Shown: positions 7,282 through 13,174 of the stretch, in pieces
Layout of the letters: each line of letters begins with the position of its first letter
Numbering within the stretch: position 1 is the stretch's first letter
Source: Deltaproteobacteria bacterium
GTDB taxonomy: Bacteria > Desulfobacterota > Desulfobacteria > Desulfobacterales > Desulfobacteraceae
DNA length: 13,174 nucleotides
Direction of reading: 5' to 3'
Assembly (NCBI GenBank): GCA_019314105.1
Contig: JAFCZY010000088.1
Coordinates: forward strand, 1-13,174
Program-made: the position numbers and the translations under genes
The notes under the pieces: generated by a model
Databases searched by the model: none
The model's input: only the letters and a program-made list of their open reading frames with translations
What the model was told of the DNA's origin: nothing

Positions 7282-7370
7282 CATTTTTCTTGTTAGGGGT
7301 AAATAAGGTCCCCGGAATCCCGGGAATCAAGTATCCTGGTTTTTGTCAATTTTGGAGGCTGTATGAGCAA

Positions 7371-8207
7371 TCACATATTGTAGAACGGGTTGATGTGATG
7401 TGATTTTTCCTTTACCGGAATCAAATGGACATGAACCTCCCTGACCCCATTGATGGCTCCGGCAACCTTGCGTAAAATATCAACAGTATCCTTTGCTGCG
7501 GTTGTTTTTTCTTCGATGTTTCCGATGGAAACCAATCCGGAATCGGCTGTTACCCTGACTTTTGGAACAAGATGAATTAAGGCAGTTTGAACCCGGGCAG
7601 CCAGAGCCAGATTTTCAAGTTTTTCCTGGGATTCCGGTGTGGTCTGAAAAGCTGTTTTACGAACAGTCTCGTACAGGATGTCCACGGCATCGTCCACGGT
7701 CATTGTGCTGATGTTAAGAACCATATCATACAGCTTGCTGTCCTGCGTATCCACACCATAAACCTTGATTCCCCATTTGCGGCGCTCCTCATCGTCTTTT
7801 TTCAGGATAAAGCGGGCTTCTTCTCCTGAAATGTTTTCCCGGCGCATCTCTTCTTTAACCCGATCATTGATATTGGCAAGGATTCTGATTTTTAGTACGT
7901 GGGAAATGTCCTGGAGAAAATAGTGGCCGGCCAGACCGTGATACACTACGTTGTCTTTCCGCGTGTGCTTAAGAAGCGAGGAACGAAGATAAACAACATA
8001 CCTTTCTTTACCGTGATTAAAGCGTTCAAGGACGGTAGGAGCATCATGAAGCGCCCTGATAAGCTTTATTTCGGGAATGTTGAATTCATTGGAAGCTTCC
8101 AGAAGGATATCCCGGGAAAGGCATTCATATCCCAGCCGTTGGGCCAGTTTTTCAGCAACATTTTTACCCCGGCTGTAAGAACCCCGGGAAATTGTTATAA
8201 TGGACAT
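7371..8207 (-). CDS. cytidylate-kinase-like protein with C-terminal BON-like domain
   Basis: A 278-residue two-part protein. Residues 1 to about 190 resemble the cytidylate-kinase-like family: an N-terminal strand and loop ITISRGSYSRGKNVAEKLAQ, then RLGYECLSRDILLEAS, a basic region LRSSLLKHTRKDNVVYHGLA and an RVKEEMRRENISGEEARF lid-like helix. The glycine-rich loop is not a standard Walker A, so NMP kinase activity is uncertain. Residues about 205-268 (ARVQTALIHLVPKVRVTADS, GLVSIGNIEE, AGAINGVREVHVHLIPV) have the strand-helix pattern and the G-V spacing of a BON domain, usually a phospholipid- or ligand-binding module. ATG 8207 is preceded by AAAGGAG, an excellent site. The gene stands alone between its promoter region and the terminator at 7265-7281. 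No link to the methylamine module can be shown. A regulatory or sensor role is as likely as a metabolic one. Confidence 0.75.
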   Translation of the reverse strand: MSIITISRGSYSRGKNVAEKLAQRLGYECLSRDILLEASNEFNIPEIKLIRALHDAPTVLERFNHGKERYVVYLRSSLLKHTRKDNVVYHGLAGHYFLQDISHVLKIRILANINDRVKEEMRRENISGEEARFILKKDDEERRKWGIKVYGVDTQDSKLYDMVLNISTMTVDDAVDILYETVRKTAFQTTPESQEKLENLALAARVQTALIHLVPKVRVTADSGLVSIGNIEEKTTAAKDTVDILRKVAGAINGVREVHVHLIPVKEKSHHINPFYNM

Positions 8208-8298
8208 TTTTCTCCTTTTTAAACTTAATGAATCAAATCAATGTGGCGTTCTTCGCAAAGCCCATCGGCTAATAATAGTTTAAATTTTACTCTGTGTC

Positions 8299-8326
8299 AT
8301 TATAATTGTACAGTAAAAATTTTAAA
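8299..8326 (-). promoter_or_regulatory. candidate sigma-70 promoter of the kinase-like gene
   Basis: On the minus strand a perfect TATAAT (8299-8304) lies 16 bases after TTTAAA (8321-8326), giving a leader of roughly 85 bases to the ATG at 8207. The -35 is poor (four of six), so the call rests mainly on the -10. An imperfect AT-rich inverted repeat (8279-8291 with 8312-8326) overlaps it. Confidence 0.4.
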
Positions 8327-8456
8327 GTCATTGGTCCATTTTTTTCATTTTAGGGTTGATCTGCTTCCTGAACGTTTATATGCCCCCGAGTGAACGAAGA
8401 GAACTGAGAAGGATTTCAATCTACTTGGGATCACCCTGTAAAAAAAACTAAGCGTT

Positions 8457-8485
8457 TTGATATTCCGTTCCAGGTATGGTATAAA
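8457..8485 (+). promoter_or_regulatory. candidate sigma-70 promoter of the sigma-54 activator gene
   Basis: TTGATA (8457-8462), a 17-base spacer and TATAAA (8480-8485) form a near-consensus housekeeping promoter about 56 bases ahead of the activator's ATG at 8542. The rest of the 334-base gap between the divergent genes (8208-8541) holds the opposing promoter at 8299-8326, and I see no other gene or RNA in it. Confidence 0.55.
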
Positions 8486-8541
8486 TCACCGATTAAAACC
8501 ATGATGTTTTAACAAAGATATTGCATGCAAGGGATTCACCA

Positions 8542-10041
8542 ATGCCATTTCCTGAAAATTTTAATTTTTCCGGCCTGCTGGACATGGAAAACATTGATTT
8601 TCTTTCCGTGCTGAACCGGCTGGACGACGGCGTGATTATTGCGGATGTTAACGGGACCATCCTTTTTTACAATACTGCCCAGTCCAAAATAGACGGATTA
8701 GCATCCAGGGATGTGATCGGGCTCAAGGTGACCGATATTTATGAACTCAACAATCGTACCAGCATGATCATGCAAGTCATTTTCCGCCATGCTGCCATCA
8801 AAAATCGGGCGTTTTTTTACAAGACCAGTTCCGGAAAGGTGGCCAACACCATTACCAGCGTTTACCCCCTTTTTAATGGAGAAACCATCAATGGGGTGAT
8901 CTGTTTTGTAAAGGATTATGAACTCCTCTACCAATCCACTCCTTCATCAGCCATCACCGAATCCAGACCAGACCTTGGCAATGGCACCCAATACACCTTT
9001 GCCGACCTTATCGGCAATGACCCGAATTTCCAGCGGGTGGTGGGAATGGCCAGAAAGGCAGCCTCTTCATCCTCTCCCATCATGATCCAGGGGGAAACCG
9101 GTACAGGCAAGGAACTCTTTGCCCAGTCCATCCACAACCATTCATTACGCCGGGAGCAAAAATATGTAGCGGTCAATTGTGCGGCCATTCCCCATGATCT
9201 TCTGGAAGGTATTCTTTTTGGCACCGCCCGGGGGGCTTTCACCGGTGCTCTGGATAACCCCGGCTTTTTTGAAATTGCCCATGGCGGCACCTTGTTTCTG
9301 GACGAATTGCTGGCCATGCCCATAGACCTTCAGGCAAAGTTGTTAAGAGTTGTGCAGGAAAAACGCATCCGAAGGGTGGGGTCTGCCAAAGAAACTCCCG
9401 TGGATATCAAAATCATCAGTTCGGTGAGCCAGGACCCCCGCACCGCCATCCGGGAAAATCGTTTGCGAACGGACCTGTTTTACCGGCTGGCAGTGGTGAT
9501 GGTCAAGCTGCCACCCCTTCGTGAAAGACAGGACAATATGAATGAACTGATCAGCCATTTTATTGAAAAATACAATAACCGTCTGGGCACCAATGTAACC
9601 TATATTTCAGAGGAAGTTCTTGACTTGTTCACCACCTATCAATGGCCTGGAAATGTAAGGGAGCTTGAACATCTGATAGAGGGTGCCATGAACATGGCAG
9701 GTAAGGAAGAAACGATTGGGATAGAGCATTTTACACCGGGCTTGGATTGCCTGGAACAGGTTGATTTCACCTGCCTGGAGACCGATTTTTCCCTACCCAA
9801 AAATCATAGCAGTTTTAAAGCTGAAAAACCCTTTGAAGCCTTTGAGCCAACCCAGCCCCAAAACCTTGCTAAGACCCAGGCAGATCAAGAGAAATTAGCC
9901 ATCAAAACCGCTCTTTCCGCAACACAAGGTAATGTGACAAAGGCGGCAAAAAACCTTGGAATTTCAAGACAGTTGCTTCATTATAAAATTAAAAAACACG
10001 GATTTTACCGCCTGGATTTCATCCGGCGTCCGATCATTTAG
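8542..10041 (+). CDS. sigma-54-dependent activator, PAS-AAA+-Fis (RocR-like)
   Basis: A 499-residue enhancer-binding protein. Residues about 15-125 form a PAS sensor (LNRLDDGVIIADVNGTILFY, NGVICFVKDYE). The AAA+ domain follows at about 145-375, with Walker A GETGTGK at 184-190, the sigma-54-contacting GAFTGA loop at 231-236, GGTLFLDE (Walker B), the LRTDLFYRLAVVMVKLPPLR segment and the WPGNVREL sensor II motif. The C-terminus (about 455-490) is a Fis-type helix-turn-helix (TQGNVTKAAKNLGISRQLLH). EGILFGT...GALDNPGFFE resembles RocR-type regulators of amino-acid catabolism. The start at 8542 has AGGGA seven bases upstream; the in-frame TTG at 8521 lacks one. It sits directly before a sigma-54 promoter (10213-10229) feeding the transporter-methyltransferase genes, so it very likely activates them in response to a small ligand sensed by PAS. 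Intact. Confidence 0.93.
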   Translation: MPFPENFNFSGLLDMENIDFLSVLNRLDDGVIIADVNGTILFYNTAQSKIDGLASRDVIGLKVTDIYELNNRTSMIMQVIFRHAAIKNRAFFYKTSSGKVANTITSVYPLFNGETINGVICFVKDYELLYQSTPSSAITESRPDLGNGTQYTFADLIGNDPNFQRVVGMARKAASSSSPIMIQGETGTGKELFAQSIHNHSLRREQKYVAVNCAAIPHDLLEGILFGTARGAFTGALDNPGFFEIAHGGTLFLDELLAMPIDLQAKLLRVVQEKRIRRVGSAKETPVDIKIISSVSQDPRTAIRENRLRTDLFYRLAVVMVKLPPLRERQDNMNELISHFIEKYNNRLGTNVTYISEEVLDLFTTYQWPGNVRELEHLIEGAMNMAGKEETIGIEHFTPGLDCLEQVDFTCLETDFSLPKNHSSFKAEKPFEAFEPTQPQNLAKTQADQEKLAIKTALSATQGNVTKAAKNLGISRQLLHYKIKKHGFYRLDFIRRPII

Positions 10042-10052
10042 TCAATTTTTTT

Positions 10053-10108
10053 TCAAATGAAAATTTTTTTCTATTTTTATCTCACTCAAATGAAAATTTT
10101 TTTTCTAT
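10053..10108 (+). repeat. tandem direct repeat, candidate enhancer sites
   Basis: Two nearly identical copies of TCAAATGAAAA, a run of 7 or 8 T, then CTAT, at 10053-10074 and 10086-10108. They start 33 bases apart, close to three helical turns, so a protein would meet both on the same face. They lie 105-160 bases upstream of the sigma-54 promoter, a typical distance for upstream activating sequences. The activator encoded immediately upstream is the natural candidate to bind them. The rest of the 275-base gap is very AT-rich and holds only the promoter. Confidence 0.55.
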
Positions 10109-10212
10109 CCGATCAAACTAAAAAAATATCAATATCAATATTAAATAAATTTTTTATATAATATCAAGTAGTTAAACGAATTATTTAAACAAAAATCGTA
10201 AGTACAATACCC

Positions 10213-10229
10213 TGGCACACAACCTGCAT
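10213..10229 (+). promoter_or_regulatory. sigma-54 promoter (-24/-12)
   Basis: TGGCACACAACCTGCAT carries the invariant GG (10214-10215) and GC (10226-10227) at exactly ten bases' spacing, and matches TGGCAC-N5-TTGCA except for C at the first T. Transcription would begin near 10239, leaving a leader of about 78 bases to the transporter ATG. A sigma-54 activator gene immediately upstream and a transporter operon immediately downstream strengthen the call. Confidence 0.8.
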
Positions 10230-10316
10230 TTTAACGAATAAAAGTCCACTGGTCTAACCGTACAAAGGACCGTCAAGGTGGATAGATCATAAACCAAATT
10301 TTACAGGAGTTATATT

Positions 10317-11819
10317 ATGAAAAATACTGATATTTCAACGAAACCCTTTGATCCATTTGTATTCTGGGTTTCTGCCTCTGTGACGGTTCTTTTTGTCCTT
10401 TGGTCCATTCTTTTTCCTGAAAATATGGCCACAGTCATCAATGCTGTTTTTAGCTGGACCACTACCCAATGGGGCTGGCTCTATCTATTGACTGTTTTTA
10501 TGCTGGTTATTGGGTGTTTTGTGCTCATGGGAAAAACATATGGATCTTTGAAACTGGGGCTTCCCAATGACAAACCCGAGTTTTCCAACTTTTCCTGGTT
10601 TGCCATGCTGTTTGGCTCTGCCATTGCCGCAGGTATTGTCTTCTGGGGTCCTGCTGAACCCGCCTACCATTATATGAGCCCGCCTCCTTATTTTGGCGGA
10701 GAAGCAAACACCCCGACAGCGGGTGCCAATGCCATGACCTATTCTTTTTTTCACTGGGGATTGAGTGCCTGGTCTATCTATGCCATACTTACTATTGCCC
10801 TGGCACATGCCTGCTTTACCAAAAACCTGCCCTTGAAATTTTCCAGCGCCTTCTACTATGTCATTGGTGACAAAATTCACGGTTATTGGGGGAAAGTACT
10901 GGATATTTTTGCTGTATTTGCCACCCTGGGCGGCCTTGCCACCACCACGGGCTTTGTTGCGCTCCAGCTATCTTCCGGTCTCAAATACCAATACGGCCTG
11001 CAACTGGGTCCATCTTCCACCTATGTGATCATTGGCATTCTTACTGCGATTTTTACCTTGTCCGTGTACACAGGTCTGGAAAAAGGGGTAAAGCTTATCG
11101 GAGATATCAATATGTGGGTTTTTGTTCTGGTCTGGTTTTTTATTCTGATCGTCGGCCCCACCATTTTTCTGATCAACCTTACCGTAAATTCCATGGGTCA
11201 GTATCTTTTACATTTCATTCCCATGAGTCTTTTTACCGCTCCGGGAGTTGAAGGCAATTGGATCGGTTCCTGGACTGTCTTTTACTGGGCATGGTGGATG
11301 AGCTGGGCACCCTTCGTAGCTGTATTTATCGCCCGGATTTCCAAGGGAAGGACCATCCGGGAAACCGTTGCTGCCACCCTGATCCTGCCCACCCTGGGAA
11401 ATTTTCTCTGGTACGGTGTCATCGGCGGAGCTGGTATCCATTTTAATGTAAGTGCCGTCATGAAGGAACACGGTATGGAAAGCGCTATCTTCGCTATTGC
11501 CCAGAACCTGCCAATGACCGAAATTTTATCCGTTGCCCTGATTTTTCTTATCGGTACTTTCTTTTTGACCTCTGCCAATTCCGCAGCCTTGTCTCTTGCC
11601 ATGTTTGTCTCCGGTCATGAAACCCCGGGACGGAATCTAAGAGCCTTCTGGGGTATTGCCCTGGGCGCCGTGGCAGCTGTGCTAGCCGGAAGCGGCAGCC
11701 TCAAAGCCATCCAGACCGCCTCCATTGCAACAGCATTTCCCTTGATGTTTTTATTGTTGCTGGTACTTTACGGCACTTTCAAGGGATTAAACCAATATAA
11801 AAAAGAAAATAAGGAGTAA
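10317..11819 (+). CDS. BCCT-family betaine/carnitine/choline-type transporter
   Basis: A 500-residue inner-membrane secondary transporter of the betaine/choline/carnitine family, probably importing a quaternary amine by ion symport or exchange. About 12 hydrophobic segments are visible. Family markers include IVFWGPAEPAYHY, FFHWGLSAWSIYAI, GLATTTGFVALQLSSGL and the signature stretch WTVFYWAWWMSWAPFVAVFI with ARISKGRTIRE, where the tryptophans form the aromatic substrate box. It lacks the long charged tails of osmosensing BetP, consistent with a catabolic rather than osmotic role. The ATG has AGGAG seven bases upstream. It is first in a sigma-54-driven operon and is followed after four bases by the MttB-like methyltransferase, so its substrate is presumably that enzyme's methyl donor. 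Glycine betaine, carnitine, proline betaine and similar compounds cannot be separated by sequence alone. The frame is intact. Confidence 0.92.
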   Translation: MKNTDISTKPFDPFVFWVSASVTVLFVLWSILFPENMATVINAVFSWTTTQWGWLYLLTVFMLVIGCFVLMGKTYGSLKLGLPNDKPEFSNFSWFAMLFGSAIAAGIVFWGPAEPAYHYMSPPPYFGGEANTPTAGANAMTYSFFHWGLSAWSIYAILTIALAHACFTKNLPLKFSSAFYYVIGDKIHGYWGKVLDIFAVFATLGGLATTTGFVALQLSSGLKYQYGLQLGPSSTYVIIGILTAIFTLSVYTGLEKGVKLIGDINMWVFVLVWFFILIVGPTIFLINLTVNSMGQYLLHFIPMSLFTAPGVEGNWIGSWTVFYWAWWMSWAPFVAVFIARISKGRTIRETVAATLILPTLGNFLWYGVIGGAGIHFNVSAVMKEHGMESAIFAIAQNLPMTEILSVALIFLIGTFFLTSANSAALSLAMFVSGHETPGRNLRAFWGIALGAVAAVLAGSGSLKAIQTASIATAFPLMFLLLLVLYGTFKGLNQYKKENKE

Positions 11820-11823
11820 AACA

Positions 11824-13062
11824 ATGGTTGATCGTATGCAAGAACTGAGTACCCAAAATATGGAAAAGATTCATGATGCTTCTATGGATCTCTTGAAAGA
11901 CACCGGCGTTTCTTTTAATGACAAAGAGGCCCTGGATATTTTCAAGGCAAACGGACACAAAGTGGAAGGGTCCATAGTCTTTTTTGAAGAATCCGATATT
12001 CAAAAAGCATTAAAAACTGCGCCCAGACGCTTCACCGTCCATGCCCGAAACCCGGAAAAAAGTGTAGAAATCGGAGAGGATGATTTTGTGTTTCTCCCCG
12101 GATACGGCGCTCCCTTTGTCATGGACGCCCAAGGCAACCAGCGCCAGGCCACCATGGAAGATTATGACAATTTCTGCAAACTGATTCAGACATCCCCCTA
12201 TATCAACATGAATGGCTGGATGATGGTGGAGCCTTCCGACATGCCCAGAGCCCGACCTCCCGCCAGGGAGCCTTGGACGGCATTGAAATGGCCGGCATCC
12301 TCTGGGGCGGCAAGGAAAATATCATGGACAAGACTGTATCTGTCTCTTTGATCAATTCTTTGTCTCCTTTACAGTTTTCCGATGAAATGGCCGGCGCTCT
12401 GATTGAACTTGCCCGCCATAACCAGGCCTGTGTTGTGGCCTCTCTGATCATGGCCGGCGGCTCCGGCCCCGTGACCCTGGACGGCGTACTGGCCCTGCAG
12501 AATGCTGAAATTCTGGCCGGGATCACTCTGGCCCAGCTGGTCAGACCGGGAGCCCCTGTGATCTATGGATCTACTTCTTCTGCCATGGACATGAAAACAG
12601 GCGCTCTCTCCATCGGCGCTCCAGAGCTGTCTAAAAATATCCACCTGGTGGCCCAGATGGCCCGGTTTTACAATCTGCCTTCCCGGGCCGGCCGTGCCCT
12701 CACCCATGAGTTTTGAAAAATTCCTCATTGACGAGGAAGTCTGCGGCATGGTATTAAATATGCTTAAACCCCTTGCACTTACTGATGAATCTATTGATAT
12801 AGATGTCATTAAGGAAGTGGGTATCGGCGGCCAGTACCTGACCCACCCCAAGACGTTTAAGCTGTGTCGGACTGAATTTTTCATGCCCACTCTCATGAGC
12901 CGGAAAAACCTGGATGCCTGGGCTAAAGCAGGGAAAAAACGTGTTGATCAGATTGCCGAAGACAAAGTAGCCCAGCGACTGGCGTCTTATGAGAAACCGG
13001 ACATTGACCCCAAAATTGAAAAACAATTAACTGAATATGTTGAAAAACGTAAAAATGCTTAA
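11824..13062 (+). pseudogene. MttB-superfamily (MtgB-like) corrinoid methyltransferase with two internal deletions
   Basis: Members transfer a methyl group from a quaternary or tertiary amine to Co(I) of a cognate corrinoid protein. Three pieces in changing frames are all recognisable: A (11824 to ~12248; MEKIHDASMDLLKDTGVSF, FLPGYGAPFV, NMNGWMMVEPSDMP), B (~12249 to ~12704; SPTSRQGALDGIEMAGILWG, GALIELARHNQACVVASLIM, AQMARFYNLPSR) and C (12706-13062; MSFEKFLIDEEVCGMVLNML, IKEVGIGGQYLTHPKTFK). About 413 codons' worth of DNA remain, against roughly 470-490 usual, so about 25 and 45 residues are missing at the A/B and B/C joints (estimates from memory of the family). A and C are in the same frame; B is not. 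No in-frame amber codon is seen, which argues for the non-pyrrolysine MtgB group, but the B/C loss spans the region where MttB carries pyrrolysine. AAGGAG overlaps the transporter's stop. As read, no full protein can be made. Confidence 0.85.
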
Positions 13063-13073
13063 AGGAGAACAAA

Positions 13074-13174
13074 ATGACTGATTTTAATGCAATGACGGAT
13101 GCCCTGGTTTCCTGTGACAGTGACAAACTGACAAGCCTTGTAAACGACGCCCTGGCACAGAACATTCCGGCCGG
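13074..13174 (+). CDS. corrinoid methyl-carrier protein (MtgC-like), 5' part only
   Basis: The window ends 33 codons into this gene. The ATG at 13074 follows a strong AAAGGAG (13061-13067) that overlaps the methyltransferase stop. The visible start, MTDFNAMTDALVSCDSDKLT then SLVNDALAQNIPA, matches the helical N-terminal cap that precedes the B12-binding domain in small corrinoid proteins partnering MttB-family methyltransferases. The DxHxxG cobalamin motif would lie beyond the window and cannot be checked. Position directly after an MttB-like gene is the usual arrangement. Its product would accept the methyl group and pass it on, for example to tetrahydrofolate. Confidence 0.75.
   Translation, partial: MTDFNAMTDALVSCDSDKLTSLVNDALAQNIPA

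Noticed and set aside
7312..7326. CCCGG/CCGGG hairpin
   Set aside because: Only a five-base stem and no T-tract; the nearby 7265-7281 hairpin is the better terminator.
7354..7383. GGAGG followed by ATG on the plus strand, suggesting a small gene
   Set aside because: The frame encodes six residues and ends at TAG; it lies over the 3' end of the minus-strand kinase-like gene. A leader peptide has nothing downstream on this strand to control.
8279..8326. AT-rich inverted repeat considered as a regulator site
   Set aside because: The arms need a bulge and are almost pure A/T, so chance pairing in AT-rich intergenic DNA is likely; it is mentioned only as overlapping the promoter.
12240..12715. 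Programmed ribosomal frameshifting to join pieces A, B and C
   Set aside because: Residues are missing at each joint compared with the family, so a simple frameshift would not rebuild the protein, and no slippery heptamer was noticed.
12680..12716. Possible stop-codon recoding (pyrrolysine or selenocysteine) in the methyltransferase
   Set aside because: The TGA at 12714-12716 follows from the frame change at the deletion joint. Continuing in that frame past it gives no family sequence, whereas the next frame does. No SECIS-like need and no in-frame TAG is seen.
1..13174. CRISPR arrays, tRNA/rRNA genes, insertion sequences and attachment sites
   Set aside because: No regularly spaced repeats, no RNA-gene landmarks, no transposase or integrase coding, and no terminal inverted repeats were seen on either strand.

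Overview
The window looks like chromosome of an anaerobic, mesophilic sulfate-reducing bacterium of the Desulfobacteraceae type (Desulfobacula/Desulfobacter/Desulfobacterium-like). This is inferred from gene content: a tungsten/molybdenum aldehyde:ferredoxin oxidoreductase with a polyferredoxin partner, a non-pyrrolysine MttB-family corrinoid methyltransferase with its corrinoid protein, a QueG-like Fe-S protein, a cytidylate-kinase-like/BON fusion, and moderate GC with AT-rich intergenic DNA. The lineage is not proven by anything in the window.

Layout. (1) 101-880 +: NH3-dependent NAD synthetase. (2) 908-1461 -: a small two-TM membrane protein followed by the head-to-tail remnant of a multidrug MFS transporter. 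(3) 1571-1745 -: remnant of an ABC-transporter operon, consisting of an ATPase N-terminus joined to an unrelated-looking C-terminal tail, with a terminator at 1495-1529. (4) 1746-1926: divergent control region with two inverted copies of a palindromic operator, each lying in a promoter-like -35/-10 spacer. (5) 1927-6387 +: tight operon of a four-cluster Fe-S protein (apparent ATC start), AOR, TetR regulator and a BetA-like GMC flavoprotein that is broken by a small frameshifting deletion. (6) 6422-8207 -: QueG-like Fe-S protein and cytidylate-kinase-like/BON protein, with a terminator between them. (7) 8542-10041 +: PAS/AAA+/Fis sigma-54 activator of RocR type. (8) 10053-10229: tandem repeats (possible enhancer sites) and a GG-N10-GC sigma-54 promoter. 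(9) 10317-13174 +: BCCT-type transporter, MttB/MtgB-like methyltransferase broken by two internal deletions, and the start of the corrinoid protein.

Working model (inference). The right-hand module imports a quaternary amine such as glycine betaine or carnitine and transfers a methyl group to a corrinoid protein, under control of the adjacent sigma-54 activator. The left-hand operon would oxidise an alcohol (possibly choline) to an aldehyde with the GMC enzyme, then to the acid with the AOR and its polyferredoxin, feeding low-potential electrons to metabolism in place of an NAD-linked aldehyde dehydrogenase.

The most striking feature is structural. Four loci (MFS, ABC, GMC and MttB-like, the last twice) carry internal deletions with out-of-frame joints, while every neighbour is intact. 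Either this strain is losing an accessory catabolic region, or the assembly has a systematic local-deletion problem. Read-level checking separates the two.
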